Made by a program: the position numbers and the translations under genes
DNA from: Enterovibrio sp. JCM 19048
Lineage (GTDB): Bacteria; Pseudomonadota; Gammaproteobacteria; Enterobacterales; Vibrionaceae
Direction: 5' to 3'
DNA length: 64,000 bases
Assembly: GCA_001310415.1 (NCBI GenBank)
Contig: BAXE01000021.1
Coordinates: forward strand, 1-64,000
The notes under the pieces: model-generated
Database searches by the model: none
What the model saw: the letters and a program-made list of their open reading frames with translations, nothing else
What the model was told of the DNA's origin: nothing
Shown here: in pieces, positions 21,400 to 32,002 of the stretch
Layout of the letters: each line of letters starts with the position of its first letter
Position numbering within the stretch: the first letter of the stretch is position 1

Positions 21400-22312
21400 T
21401 CACGCGATACGTTTAGCTTCAGCCGGCTCAGATACCACTGCTGGCTCCGGCGCATAAATTGCCCCCAGAGTCCGGTCTTTACGTTCCCAAACCCCATTCA
21501 GCCATTGGTTGAACTGGCGCTTGTACACTTTGTCATTGAAATAGTCCCCAGTCACCGAAGCATCCACCGGTAAGGCATCAATACGCACCACGATTTTTTC
21601 ATCTTGCCGCCAAGCAGATCTTTAAACGGCAACTCACGGTTTTCTGGGTAAGCCAGGGTCACATCAATGATGGCATCAAACTGATCGCCCATCGCGCCCA
21701 GGGTGTAGGCAATACCGCCGGTTTTCGGTGGCAACAGATAACGGTAGGGTGAACGGGTCGACGTTTTCTTGTCTGCGGTAAACCGGGTGCCTTCAACAAA
21801 ATTGACCACTGTGGTCGGGGTATGACGGAACCGCTCGCAGGATTTACGGGTGGTCTCCAGGTCACTGCCGCGCTTTTGTGGGTGCTTTAACAGGTACTGG
21901 CGCGAATAGCGTTTCATAAACGGCATATCAACTGCCCAGCAGGCAAGACCGAGGAATGGCACGTACAAAAGCTGCTGTTTCAGGAAGAACTTGGCCATCG
22001 GGATACGGTTGCGAAACACCGAGAAAATCACCACGATATCTGTCCAGCTCAGGTGGTTGGCAATCAGCAGGTACCAACCATCTTTGTTGAGCGACTCCCC
22101 GCCCTGAATATCCCATTCCACGTTCGATGTCGCGTTCAGCAGCTTAAGATTAAGTGTCGCCCAAGCCCACATAAAACCATTACACAGCCGGGTGATGGCA
22201 CGTTGAAGCGGCGCAAACGGCAACACCATTTGATCAGGGCAAAGCAGCAGATCAGCACTGACCAAAATGCAGTATTTATGCAAACCAGAAAGGTATTCAG
22301 AACAAGTAACAA
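21400..22312 (-). CDS. yihG: Membrane acyltransferase YihG (frameshifted)
   Basis: Inner-membrane PlsC-type 1-acyl-glycerophosphate acyltransferase family. One N-terminal membrane segment is followed by the NHLSWTD (HX4D) catalytic motif, WAVDMPFMKRYSRQYLL and FVEGTRF. Two one-base losses occur: near 22228 (A run in ALIKMVLPFAPLQ) and in the T run at about 21593-21598 (A run in KMKK-IVVRIDALPVD). Repaired length is about 304 residues (E. coli 310). A TTG start at 22312 with a GAGAG upstream fits best; the N-terminal boundary is the weakest part of the call. Confidence 0.85.
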
Positions 22313-22428
22313 GGGCTTTCTCTCGCAGTGTTTTCGCGGTTGTTATCAGGCCGTAATCATACGATGCCAAAATAAAAAACACCATTCAGTTACAAGTGGT
22401 CGCATCAGTGCAAAGGCTACCGGAGTGA

Positions 22429-23951
22429 TTAGCTGGCCAGTGCTGTTAACTGTTTGAGTAAACGGTCCATAGCGCGGTAGCCCAGCGCTTCAGCGAGGTG
22501 TCCGCGCCGGATGTTCTCCTCACCGGCCAAATCAGCAATGGTACGTGCCACTTTGATAATGCGGTGGTAGGCACGGATAGAAAGCCCCAGGCGGTGCAGC
22601 GCGGTTTCCAGAAAATCCGCGTCCGCTTTATCCAGCGGGCAATAGGTTTCAATCTCGCGGCTTGATAGCAAACTGTTCACTTTTCCGGCGCGCGCCAACA
22701 TCACTTCACGCGCCCTTTCTACCCGCGCCTTGATGACCGCTGTCGCTCACCGCGATCGCCCCCTTCGGTCAGGGTGCCGCGGGGCAGCGCCGGAATTTCT
22801 ATCGAGAGATCAAAGCGGTCAAGAAAAGGACCCGATAAACGGTTGAGGTAGCGGAGCGTCGCCTGTGGATTGGAGCGGGCCAGCTGGCTTCATAGTGACC
22901 GGTCGGACTCGGATTCAACGCACCGATAAGCTGGAAACGGGCAGGAAAGCAGGTTTTACCGTTGGCGCGGGAGATCACCACTTCACCGGATTCGAGCGGT
23001 TCACGCAATGAGTCCAGAACCTTGCGTTCAAACTCCGGCATTTCATCCAAAAATAGAATCCCGTTGTGGGCAAGGGAGATTTCACCGGGTTTAGGCATAG
23101 AGCCGCCCCCAACAAGTGCAGCCATGGAGCTGGAATGGTGCGGGGTGCGGAACGGTCGCTGACGCCAGTTCCCCTCGTGCAGCGGCTTTTCGGTGAGTGA
23201 CGTAATGGCCGCTGCTTCCAGTGCCTCCTTGTCACTCATCGGTGGCAATAGATCGGCCATGCGTGACGCCAGCATGGTTTTTCCGGTTCCAGGAGGCCCT
23301 AAAAATAACAAGTTGTGAGCACCGGCAGCCGCAATTTCCAGCGAGCGTTTCCCCTGCTGCTGACCGATGATGTCCTGCATACAGCGGTTAGATAAATTGA
23401 CCTCCTGGCCAATATCCTCAGGCTCTTTGAGCATCAGATCGCCTTGACCACACAAGTGGCGGCAGACAGAAACCAGATCCGGCGCAGAAAGGTGCACGTC
23501 GCGCCCCACCAGGCAACCTGCCCGCCATTGTCATCCGGCACAACAAGGCTCCGCTCCTCTTCGCGGCAGGCTACCGCGGCAGGCAAGGTGCCTTTCACCG
23601 CACGAAGCTGGCCGGAGAGCGCCAACTCACCCACAAATTCGTGGCCGCCAAGGCGAGTCATGGGGATTTGTCCCGAAGCAGCCAGGATGCCAAGGGCAAT
23701 GGGCAAATCGAAACGTCCACCCTCTTTAGGCAGATCGGCGGGAGCGAGATTTACAGTTATGCGGCGGGCGGGAAATTCAAAACCGGAGTTAACGATGGCG
23801 CTGCGCACCCGGTCGCGCGCTTCCTTGACTGTAGTTTCTGCGAGCCTACCAGGGTAAAAGCAGGCAGTCCGTTGCTGATATGCACTTCCACCGTCACTTG
23901 CGGCGCTTCGACGCCGACACAGGCACGGCTTTGAATAATAGCGAGATTCAT
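22429..23951 (-). CDS. comM: Competence-related AAA+ helicase ComM (YifB), four frameshifts
   Basis: Hexameric branch-migration helicase of the Mg-chelatase AAA+ group, promoting integration of transforming DNA. An N-terminal Lon-protease-like domain (to about 170) precedes the Walker A GPPGTGKT and Walker B ILFLDEMPEF, then a C-terminal Mg-chelatase domain. Single-base losses occur near 23847, 23515, 22892 and 22741; repair gives 508 residues (E. coli 506). It is divergent from the ilv leader, the same order as yifB-ilvL in E. coli. dprA, another transformation gene, lies 16 kb away. Confidence 0.93.
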
Positions 23952-24162
23952 AAGGCAGATTGATTACTTAGTTATTTATCAGAAAGTTAGATGCATAAAT
24001 TCATAGTATTACTGCATTACGAGGCGGAAATTGGAGAAACTGGCGACTTTTTGCTTGTCATGCGACAGAAGTCTGTGATACCACTAAAGGCGAGCAATAT
24101 CTGTGCAAACAAACAGCGATACAATAGACAGCACCGACAATTTCGGTGGAAAAAGAGACAAA

Positions 24163-24249
24163 ATGAATCACCTATCTCGCGCCCTAGTCATTATTATTTC
24201 AATTATCGTGGTGGTACTACCGCGAGGGGCAGCGACGGTTAGAAAATAA
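24163..24249 (+). CDS. ilvL: ilvGMEDA operon leader peptide
   Basis: 28-residue leader peptide reading [19 protein letters not shown] then PRGAATVRK. Twelve of the 14 residues from L8 to the Pro are Ile, Val or Leu, the control codons for attenuation by charged Ile/Val/Leu tRNAs, matching the role and ending (PPCGAA) of E. coli IlvL. AAAGAGA precedes the ATG. The terminator hairpin begins 19 bases after its stop. Confidence 0.92.
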   Translation: MNHLSRALVIIISIIVVVLPRGAATVRK

Positions 24250-24267
24250 CAAACAAACATCGCAACC

Positions 24268-24300
24268 AGCCCCCGCATCGAAAGGTCCGGGGGCTTTTTC
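24268..24300 (+). terminator. ilv attenuator
   Basis: AGCCCCCG-(12-base loop)-CGGGGGCT followed by TTTTC. Its position after a branched-chain-rich leader peptide and before ilvG makes it the attenuator of ilvGMEDA. Confidence 0.9.
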
Positions 24301-24404
24301 ACATAGGAAGTCCGGTTGCAAAACGCACAAGGAAAACGCGGTATGGAACCTACGCAGGATACAGAGCAAAGAGCCTCCGGGTCAGGATGTCACGGGAGGT
24401 TAAA

Positions 24405-26050
24405 ATGACAGGTGCACAATTGGTGGTTGAAGCGCTGCGAAAGCAAGGCGTAACAACCATCTTCGGTTACCCGGGCGGAGCCATCATGCCCGTGTACGAT
24501 GCCCTCTATGATGGCGGTGTCGACCACGTATTGTGTCGCCACGAACAAGGCGCAGCGATGGCCGCTATCGGCTATGCCCGCGCGACCGGCGGTGTCGGTG
24601 TTTGCCTGGCCACCTCAGGCCCCGGCGCAACAAACTTAGTGACAGGTCTTGCTGATGCACTGATGGACTCTGTCCCTGTCGTCGCTATCACCGGACAGGT
24701 TGCCAGTCCCCTTATCGGTACCGACGCTTTCAGGAAGTGGATGTGCTCGGCCTCTCCCTTGCCTGTACTAAACACAGTTTTCTGGTGACCGATACCACCA
24801 AACTCGCTGCTACATTGGCTGAGGCCTTTGTGGTCGCCAAAGAAGGCCGCCCAGGACCTGTGCTGGTGGATATCGCCAAAGATGTGCAACTTGCCCAGAT
24901 TGATGAGGCACTGGCTATCATCGCCCAGCAGCCTGCTGCGCCGGACGTTTCCCAGACCGCCTTACAGGAAGCCAATGCGCTGATCGCTGAAGCAAAGCAG
25001 CCCATGGTTTACGTCGGAGGCGGTATCCAGCTTGGCCATGCCACCGATACCCTGCGCCAGTTTTTAAACCACAGCCAAATCCCGGCCACCAGCACCCTGA
25101 AAGGCTTAGGCTCGGTGGATAAGGATTACCCTTATTACCTCGGTATGCTCGGCATGCACGGCACCAAAGCCGCCAACCTTGCGGTGCAACAATCAGATTT
25201 ATTGATTGCGATCGGCGCGCGCTTTGACGATCGCGTCACCGGTAAGCTGGATACGTTCGCCCCCAATGCCAAAGTGGTACATATCGATATCGATGCGGCT
25301 GAGTTCAACAAACTGCGCCGCGCCAATGTCGCGCTGCGTGGTGAACTCAACGCGATATTGCCCCAGCTTGGCGAACCTGCGGATATCCGTGAGTGGCAGC
25401 AAAGCGTGCTGGCGATGAAAGCAGATTTTGGCTGGCGCTATGACCACCCCGGTGATGCCATCTTCGCCCCGCTTTTGCTCAAACAACTCTCCGACATGAT
25501 GCCGGACTCCACCGTGGTCGCGACAGATGTTGGCCAGCACCAGATGTGGGTCGCGCAACATGTTGAGCCCAGACGCCCGGAAAACCTGCTCACGTCCGCC
25601 GGTCTCGGCACCATGGGCTTTGGCCTACCCGCTGCCATGGGCGCAAAAATGGCGCGCCCGGACGACCAGGTCGTATTAGTTTCGGGAGACGGTTCATTTA
25701 TGATGAACATTCAGGAGCTTGGTACCCTGAAACGCCGTAATATACCGGTTAAGATAGTGCTGCTGGATAACCAACGCCTCGGCATGGTTCGCCAATGGCA
25801 ACAGCTGTTCTTTGCAGAGCGCTACAGTGAGACCAACCTGTCGGATAACCCCGACTTTGTCACCCTGGCCAGTGCGTTCAATATTCCAGGTAAAACCATT
25901 ACCCGCAAAGACGAAGTTGTGCCGGCGCTCAAAGCGCTGCTTGCCAGCGACACAGCCTATCTGCTGCATGTTGCAATCTCAGAGGAAGAGAACGTATGGC
26001 CACTGGTTCCCCCCGGTGCCGCCAACCAGGATATGTTGGAGCGAACATGA
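24405..26050 (+). CDS. ilvG: Acetolactate synthase II large subunit (frameshifted)
   Basis: TPP- and FAD-dependent enzyme making acetolactate or acetohydroxybutyrate for Val, Leu and Ile. The catalytic Glu lies in [11 protein letters not shown], and the TPP motif [15 protein letters not shown]...LLDN is present. One C is missing near 24729 (TTC-CAG-GAA read as TTC-AGG-AAG), breaking the protein at [21 protein letters not shown]. Repaired length is 548, the same as functional E. coli IlvG. ATG 24405 follows GGAGG. The stop overlaps the ilvM start (ATGA). Confidence 0.95.
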
Positions 26051-26295
26051 GCCAGTCACACACCCTGCTTATTGATGCGGACGACCAGCCGGAGTTGCTG
26101 GAACGTTTGCTACGCATTGTCCGTCACCGTGGATTCCGCCTGACGAGTCTCGACATGCACCACACCGACGACAGCAATGCGGTTGAAATTACCCTGCAAG
26201 TCAAAAGCGATCGCCCGATCGCCAACCTGCAAAGCCAGCTAGACAAATTATGGGATGTTTCTCGCGTACGCCTGCTCCCGCCAGCACAACAGTAA
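26047..26295 (+). CDS. ilvM: Acetolactate synthase II small regulatory subunit
   Basis: 82-residue ACT-domain subunit required for the activity and stability of IlvG. The [18 protein letters not shown] segment corresponds to VLRVVRHRGFHVCSMNM of E. coli IlvM, and the length is similar (E. coli 87). Its ATG overlaps the ilvG stop, implying coupled translation at a fixed ratio. Intact. Confidence 0.95.
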   Translation: MSQSHTLLIDADDQPELLERLLRIVRHRGFRLTSLDMHHTDDSNAVEITLQVKSDRPIANLQSQLDKLWDVSRVRLLPPAQQ

Positions 26296-26315
26296 TGCGT
26301 TAAAGGATTAATAAA

Positions 26316-27251
26316 ATGGCAAACACAGCAGATTATATTTGGTCAAACGGGGAGCTTATCCCCTGGCAAGACGCCACGGTTCACGTGCTCACCCACGCCA
26401 TGCACTATGGCACCTCGGTATTTGAAGGGATCCGTTGCTATGACACACCAAACGGCCCGGTGGTATTCCGCCACCGTGAACACATGCAGCGCCTGAAAGA
26501 CAGCGCCAAAATCTACCGCTTCCCTATCCCATACTCTATTGATGAGCTGATGGAAGCGTGCCGTGAAACCCTGCGTGCCAATGAGCTACGTTCCGCCTAC
26601 ATCCGCCCACTGGGCTTTGTGGGCAATGTAGGCCTCGGCGTTTGCCCGCCGCCGGACACCAAAATGGATTTGATCATCGCCGCCTTCAGCTGGGGAACCT
26701 ATCTCGGTGAAGACGCACTGGCAAACGGTGTCGATGCCATGGTCTCAAGCTGGAACCGCGCAGCACCCAATACCATTCCAACCGCCGCCAAAGCAGGCGG
26801 AAATTACCTTTCAAGCCTTTTGGTGGGCGGTGAAGCCCGTCGCCACGGCTATGCAGAAGGCATTGCCCTTAGCGTCGATGGCTACCTGTCAGAAGGTGCC
26901 GGTGAGAACCTGTTTGTGGTGAAAAATGGCGTGATTTCTACACCGCCCGCCACCAGCGCCATCCTGCCCGGCATCACCCGCGACTCCATCATGACCCTGG
27001 CCAGAGACATGGGCTATGAAGTGCGCGAAGAAAATATCGCCCGTGAAGCACTCTATCTGGCAGACGAAGTCTTTATGACCGGCACCGCCGCAGAAATCGT
27101 ACCGGTGCGCAGTGTTGACCAGATCACTGTCGGCGAAGGCAAACGCGGGCCTGTCACTGAACAAGTGCAAACCGCATTCTTTGGCCTGTTCAACGGCCAG
27201 ACAGAAGACAAATGGGGATGGCTGGATCCGGTCTCGCCAACCGACGAATAA
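26316..27251 (+). CDS. ilvE: Branched-chain amino-acid aminotransferase
   Basis: PLP-dependent fold-type IV transaminase for the last step of Val, Leu and Ile synthesis. Intact at 311 residues (E. coli 309). The PLP lysine is K159 in PTAAKAGGNYLSS, with the family blocks HAMHYGTSVFEGIRCY and YLSEGAGENLFVV. It is third in ilvGMEDA, 20 bases after ilvM, with an AAGGA ribosome-binding site. Confidence 0.97.
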   Translation: MANTADYIWSNGELIPWQDATVHVLTHAMHYGTSVFEGIRCYDTPNGPVVFRHREHMQRLKDSAKIYRFPIPYSIDELMEACRETLRANELRSAYIRPLGFVGNVGLGVCPPPDTKMDLIIAAFSWGTYLGEDALANGVDAMVSSWNRAAPNTIPTAAKAGGNYLSSLLVGGEARRHGYAEGIALSVDGYLSEGAGENLFVVKNGVISTPPATSAILPGITRDSIMTLARDMGYEVREENIAREALYLADEVFMTGTAAEIVPVRSVDQITVGEGKRGPVTEQVQTAFFGLFNGQTEDKWGWLDPVSPTDE

Positions 27252-27272
27252 GCCGTTTAGAGGAATAAGGAA

Positions 27273-29114
27273 ATGCCTAAGTACCGTTCAGCCACCACCA
27301 CCCACGGCCGTAATATGGCCGGTGCCCGCGCCCTTTGGCGTGCCACCGGCGTGAAAGATGAAGATTTTGGCAAACCTATCATCGCCGTGGTGAACTCCTT
27401 CACCCAGTTTGTACCAGGCCATGTACACCTGAAAGATCTGGGTCAGCTGGTCGCCAAGGAGATTGAATCTGCCGGTGGTATCGCCAAAGAATTCAACACC
27501 ATTGCCGTCGATGACGGTATCGCCATGGGGCATGGCGGCATGCTCTACAGCCTGCCTTCGCGCGAACTGATTGCCGACTCTGTCGAATACATGGTCAACG
27601 CCCACTGCGCCGATGCCATGGTCTGTATCTCCAACTGTGACAAGATCACCCCGGGGATGCTGATGGCATCAATGCGTCTGAATATCCCGGTGATCTTTGT
27701 TTCCGGCGGTCCAATGGAAGCAGGTAAAACTAAACTCTCGGATCAGATCCTGAAGTTGGATCTGGTGGATGCCATGATCCAGGGCGCGGATCCAAACGTG
27801 TCAGATGAACAAAGCGAACAGATCGAGCGCTCTGCCTGCCCGACCTGCGGCTCCTGCTCAGGCATGTTTACCGCCAACTCCATGAACTGTCTGACCGAAG
27901 CACTGGGTCTTAGCCAGCCGGGTAACGGCTCACTGTTGGCGACTCATGCAGACCGTGAAAAACTGTTCCTGTCTGCTGGCCAGCGTATTGTTGCGCTGAC
28001 AAAACGTTACTACGAGCAGGACGATGCCTCGGTACTGCCACGCAATATCGCCACCAAAGCCGCGTTTGAAAACGCCATGGCGCTGGATATTGCTATGGGC
28101 GGCTCTACCAACACGGTATTGCACCTGCTGGCTGCTGCGCAGGAAGGCGAGGTGAACTTTGACATGTCTGACATCGACCGCATGTCCCGTATCGTTCCTC
28201 ACCTTTGTAAAGTGGCGCCATCGACCCAGAAATACCACATGGAAGACGTGCACCGTGCTGGTGGCGTGATTGGTATCCTGGGTGAACTTGACCGTGCCGG
28301 GTTGCTGAACACCGATGTGCTAAACGTGCTCGGTGAAACCATGGCCGATACCCTGGCCAAATACGACATTGCAGTGACTGACAGCGAAGAAGTGAAAACC
28401 TTCTTCCGCGCGGGACCTGCCGGCATCCGTACCACTAAAGCGTTCTCTCAGGATTGCCGTTGGGACACAGTAGATGATGACCGCGCCGAAGGTTGTATCC
28501 GCACCCGCGAACACGCCTACAGCCAGGACGGTGGTCTGGCCGTGCTGACCGGCAACATTGCACTGGATGGCTGTATCGTCAAAACCGCCGGTGTGGAAAA
28601 AGAAAACCTCACTTTCCGCGGCCCGGCTCATGTATTCGAAAGCCAGGAAGATGCCGTAAATGGCATTCTGGGCGGCAAAGTGAAAGCCGGTGAAGTCGTC
28701 GTGATCCGCTATGAAGGCCCGAAAGGCGGCCCAGGCATGCAGGAAATGCTCTACCCAACCACCTACCTCAAATCCATGGGACTTGGGAAGGCGTGTGCGC
28801 TGATCACCGACGGACGTTTCTCCGGCGGTACCAGTGGCCTGTCTATCGGGCACGTCTCTCCGGAAGCGGCGAGCGGCGGCACCATTGGCTTGGTGAAGCA
28901 GGGTGACATCATCGCTATCGACATTCCAAACCGCTCTATCGTGCTGGAAGTAGACGAGGCAGAACTCGCTGCCCGCCGTGCTGATCAGGATGCCAAAGGC
29001 TGGAAGCCGGAGTCGCGTGAGCGTCAGGTTTCTTTTGCCCTGAAAGCTTACGCCAGCATGGCCACCAGCGCGGACAAAGGCGCAGTGCGCGATAAAAGCA
29101 AACTGGAGGGGTAA
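27273..29114 (+). CDS. ilvD: Dihydroxy-acid dehydratase
   Basis: Iron-sulfur dehydratase producing the 2-keto acids that IlvE transaminates. Intact at 613 residues (E. coli 616). The cluster ligands lie in [11 protein letters not shown] and [18 protein letters not shown]; the ILD/EDD C-terminal block [19 protein letters not shown] is present. AAGGA precedes the ATG, and ilvA follows 2 bases after the stop. Confidence 0.98.
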   Translation: MPKYRSATTTHGRNMAGARALWRATGVKDEDFGKPIIAVVNSFTQFVPGHVHLKDLGQLVAKEIESAGGIAKEFNTIAVDDGIAMGHGGMLYSLPSRELIADSVEYMVNAHCADAMVCISNCDKITPGMLMASMRLNIPVIFVSGGPMEAGKTKLSDQILKLDLVDAMIQGADPNVSDEQSEQIERSACPTCGSCSGMFTANSMNCLTEALGLSQPGNGSLLATHADREKLFLSAGQRIVALTKRYYEQDDASVLPRNIATKAAFENAMALDIAMGGSTNTVLHLLAAAQEGEVNFDMSDIDRMSRIVPHLCKVAPSTQKYHMEDVHRAGGVIGILGELDRAGLLNTDVLNVLGETMADTLAKYDIAVTDSEEVKTFFRAGPAGIRTTKAFSQDCRWDTVDDDRAEGCIRTREHAYSQDGGLAVLTGNIALDGCIVKTAGVEKENLTFRGPAHVFESQEDAVNGILGGKVKAGEVVVIRYEGPKGGPGMQEMLYPTTYLKSMGLGKACALITDGRFSGGTSGLSIGHVSPEAASGGTIGLVKQGDIIAIDIPNRSIVLEVDEAELAARRADQDAKGWKPESRERQVSFALKAYASMATSADKGAVRDKSKLEG

Positions 29115-29116
29115 GC

Positions 29117-30676
29117 ATGAGTCAGGCCCAGCAACAAAGTGAAGCTGCACCACTCAGCAACGCGCAGTACCTGCGTGATATCTTGCGTGCCCCTGTTTAC
29201 GAGGCCGCGATTGTCAGCCCGTTGCAGGACATGCCGAGACTTTCACAGCGTTTAAGCAATACCATTCAGCTAAAACGCGAAGACCGTCAGCCGGTGCATT
29301 CCTTTAAATTGCGCGGTGCCTACAACATGATGGCTCAGCTGACCGAAGCACAGAAAAATGCCGGGGTGATCGCCGCCTCGGCAGGCAACCACGCCCAGGG
29401 CGTGGCGTTGTCCGGCAGCAAACTGGGCATTCAGGCTACCATCGTCATGCCGCGCACCACGCCGGACATCAAGGTCGCGTCTGTGCGTGGCTTTGGCGGT
29501 AATGTGGTGCTTCATGGCAACAACTTTGATGAAGCCAAAGCCAAAGCCGTGGAGCTTGCTGATGAACATGGCTACACCTTTGTCCCGCCGTTTGACCACC
29601 CGCTGGTGATCGCCGGTCAAGGCACCATGGGCATGGAAATGCTGCAGCAAAACGGTCATCTGGAATATATTTTCCTGCCTGTCGGTGGCGGTGGTATCGC
29701 AGCCGGGGTCGCTGTGCTTATCAAGCAGTTAATGCCGGAAATCAAACTGATTGCCGTAGAAGCAGAAGATTCCGCCTGCCTGAAAGCTGCGCTTGATGCG
29801 GGTGAACCGGTGACTCTCGACAATGTCGGCACTTTTGCTGACGGTGTGGCCGTCAAACGCATAGGCGATGAAACCTTCCGTCTGTGCCAGCAGCACCTAG
29901 ATGACATCATCACCGTTTCCAGTGACGAGATCTGTGCGGCGGTGAAAGATATCTTCGAAGATACCCGCGCCATTTCTGAGCCTGCTGGCGCCTTGTCGCT
30001 GGCGGGTCTGAAGAAATACAGCGAGCTACACCAGCTTAAAGACCGGAAGATGGCAGCAGTGCTTTCAGGAGCAAACACCAACTTCCACAGCCTGCGCTAT
30101 GTGTCAGAGCGTGCTGAACTGGGTGAAAAACGTGAAGGCCTGCTGGCTGTCACTATTCCAGAGCGCACAGGTGCCTTCCTCGAGTTTTGCAAAATCCTCG
30201 GTGGCCGGGCGGTTACCGAATTCAACTACCGCCATAGTGACGATAACCTCGCCAGCATTTTTGTTGGTGTGCGTTTGCAAAGCGGGCAGGAAGAGTTGGA
30301 TGCCATCATCACGGATCTGCGCAAGGGTGGCTATCCTGTGCAGGATTTGTCGGATGACGAAATGGCGAAGGTGCACATCCGCTATATGATTGGCGGGCGC
30401 CCCACTAAGGTAATGAAAGAGCGTCTTTACAGCTTTGAGTTTCCGGAATATCCCGGCGCCCTGCTACGTTTTCTCAATACCCTGGGTACCCACTGGAATA
30501 TCAGCATCTTCAACTACCGCAACCACGGTGCCGATTATGGCCGTGTGCTGTGTGGCTTTGAACTGGATGACAAGGATCTGCTTTCCTTTACCGCACACCT
30601 TCGTGAGCTAGGCTACGGCTGGAAAGATGAGACAGATAACCCTTCGTACCGTTTCTTTCTCGCCAATACCCGATAA
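29117..30676 (+). CDS. ilvA: Biosynthetic threonine ammonia-lyase
   Basis: PLP enzyme deaminating threonine to 2-oxobutyrate, the committed step to isoleucine. Intact at 519 residues (E. coli 514). The PLP lysine is K64 in HSFKLRGAYN, with the glycine loop PVGGGGIAAGVAV. Two C-terminal ACT-like domains begin at GLLAVTIPERTGAFLEF and LYSFEFPEYPGALLRF and carry Ile/Val allostery. Last gene of ilvGMEDA, followed by a terminator. Confidence 0.98.
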   Translation: MSQAQQQSEAAPLSNAQYLRDILRAPVYEAAIVSPLQDMPRLSQRLSNTIQLKREDRQPVHSFKLRGAYNMMAQLTEAQKNAGVIAASAGNHAQGVALSGSKLGIQATIVMPRTTPDIKVASVRGFGGNVVLHGNNFDEAKAKAVELADEHGYTFVPPFDHPLVIAGQGTMGMEMLQQNGHLEYIFLPVGGGGIAAGVAVLIKQLMPEIKLIAVEAEDSACLKAALDAGEPVTLDNVGTFADGVAVKRIGDETFRLCQQHLDDIITVSSDEICAAVKDIFEDTRAISEPAGALSLAGLKKYSELHQLKDRKMAAVLSGANTNFHSLRYVSERAELGEKREGLLAVTIPERTGAFLEFCKILGGRAVTEFNYRHSDDNLASIFVGVRLQSGQEELDAIITDLRKGGYPVQDLSDDEMAKVHIRYMIGGRPTKVMKERLYSFEFPEYPGALLRFLNTLGTHWNISIFNYRNHGADYGRVLCGFELDDKDLLSFTAHLRELGYGWKDETDNPSYRFFLANTR

Positions 30677-30688
30677 GCGAAAAACAAA

Positions 30689-30719
30689 AAGCCCGGCAAA
30701 CACGCCGGGCTTCCTTTTT
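30689..30719. terminator. Terminator after ilvA
   Basis: AAGCCCGGC-AAACAC-GCCGGGCTT with T-rich sequence on both strands, serving ilvA and the convergent XRE gene. Confidence 0.88.
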
Positions 30720-30731
30720 CTTTCTACTTTT

Positions 30732-31103
30732 TTACTGATCGCCTTTAGATGGCGTCATCGAGATCATGTACTGCGCTAACAACAACGCCTGATCCATGAC
30801 CAGGGTGCGCGCTGACTCGGGGAGTTGATTGAATAACGCCAACAGGGTATTCAGATCGTCTCGGTGCGTGAAGGCAATATCGCTTCGCGTACTTTCACCG
30901 AATAAAAACCAGTTCAATGGTCGGCCTGTGACGTCTGCAATTATCGCCAGTGACGACACTTTAGGCTCTGTTTTACCGGATTCGATATCCAGATAGGTTT
31001 GACGCGCAACATCCAAATGTTGCGCCATTTCTACCTGAGTAATATCTCGATATTCCCGCGCTTCCCGAATGCGCTGTGCAACATGAGCTTTGACAATATA
31101 CAT
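30732..31103 (-). CDS. XRE-family transcriptional regulator (paralog 1)
   Basis: 123-residue DNA-binding protein with a Cro/C1-type helix-turn-helix at about residues 5-60 (RIREAREYRDITQVEMAQHL, then ARQTYLDIESGKTEPKVSSL). The C-terminal half, with DDLNTLLALFNQLPESARTL, is probably helical and may dimerise. I prefer ATG 31103 (MYIVKAH, with GGGG 6 bases upstream) over the GTG at 31115, because it makes both paralogs 123 residues long. It is close in sequence to the product of the gene at 31330. Target unknown. Confidence 0.85.
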   Translation of the reverse strand: MYIVKAHVAQRIREAREYRDITQVEMAQHLDVARQTYLDIESGKTEPKVSSLAIIADVTGRPLNWFLFGESTRSDIAFTHRDDLNTLLALFNQLPESARTLVMDQALLLAQYMISMTPSKGDQ

Positions 31104-31329
31104 CGCTTGCCCCACAACTCGGCGCCCGACTCATTCCCAAACGGGTTTGAGAACTGGAACGCACTTTACTGCTAGATCCTGCATTATGCACAGCGTGGTT
31201 GCCTTCACATGTAAAGCGTTGTTGAAGTGTGAGTTCAGGCCATTGTTGCCCAAGCCAAATGACAACGAAATTGTGCAATACCCATTTTGCAAGGCAAGAC
31301 GTGGCAGCGCTTGCCAAGTAAGTAAGTGC

Positions 31330-31701
31330 TTAACCTCGTTGTGCTGATTTGGAGTAGTTCACCAAGAACGACGCCATATTTACACTCTGATTCAGGATTG
31401 CCGTACGCGCTTCGTGCGGCAGCTTGGAGAAATGCTCCAGCAGGCGGTTTACATCCTGTTTGTACTGCACATCGTGCAATTCAACGTCTGCATCACCATA
31501 AACGAACCACACCAACGGACGTTCGGTGATTTCAGCAATTTCGGACAACATGCGCACGCGAGGCTCTGTCTTACCGGTTTCTATATCCAGGTAAGTCTGG
31601 CGCGCTACATCAAGAAGTTTTGCCATTTTGACCTGAGTGATCCCTTTCCACTCACGTGCTTCTTTAATACGTTTTGCTACTTGTGATTTCGAGTCGATCA
31701 T
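31330..31701 (-). CDS. XRE-family transcriptional regulator (paralog 2)
   Basis: 123-residue Cro/C1-type HTH protein, paralogous to its downstream neighbour across the whole length: the block VARQTYLDIE-GKTEP is shared almost exactly, and the tail VNRLLEHFSKLPHEARTAILNQ parallels LNTLLALFNQLPESARTLVMDQ. The two genes are 226 bases apart on the same strand. A 27-bp inverted repeat at 31816 covers its probable -35 region, suggesting autoregulation. No target is known; genes beside it are ilvA and glmS. Confidence 0.87.
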   Translation of the reverse strand: MIDSKSQVAKRIKEAREWKGITQVKMAKLLDVARQTYLDIETGKTEPRVRMLSEIAEITERPLVWFVYGDADVELHDVQYKQDVNRLLEHFSKLPHEARTAILNQSVNMASFLVNYSKSAQRG

Positions 31702-31796
31702 ACTTCACTCCCTACGACTTACAGCTCTGGTTATCGTTTTGCTGTTTTTCGGTAATATGCACAATGTAGGCCAACTATTTAGACAGTGAGAATTTC

Positions 31797-31842
31797 ATTA
31801 TAAAACATAACATTAGATAAACAGGTCACACTCCTGTTTATC
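31797..31842 (-). promoter_or_regulatory. Promoter and operator-like inverted repeat of XRE paralog 2
   Basis: A perfect -10 TATAAT (complement, 31797-31802) lies 95 bases upstream of the start codon. A perfect inverted repeat GATAAACAGG-N7-CCTGTTTATC (31816-31842) covers the -35 position. A second inverted repeat ATTTGCA-AAA-TGCAAAT is at 31879-31895. Bases 31702-32002 hold no gene: only these elements and the glmS terminator. Confidence 0.6.
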
Positions 31843-31958
31843 TTTCTGGGCGCAGTGTCTTATTAAAGATGCGAAATGATTTGCAAAATGCAAATAACAG
31901 TTCTATTTACCAAGTTGCAAATAGCGACAGAATTTATGTGATGTATTGCATATAAGAC

Positions 31959-31982
31959 AAAAGGGAGCGATATCGCTCCCTT
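31959..31982 (-). terminator. Terminator after glmS
   Basis: Perfect palindrome AAGGGAGCGAT|ATCGCTCCCTT; in the glmS direction it is followed by TTGTCTTAT. Confidence 0.8.
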
Positions 31983-32002
31983 CAGGTGGTTGGAAAATTC
32001 AA

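Noticed and set aside
23991..24242. 83-codon ORF upstream of ilvG
   Set aside because: It overlaps the ilv promoter and leader region in another frame; the 28-codon leader peptide rich in Ile/Val/Leu is the functional reading.
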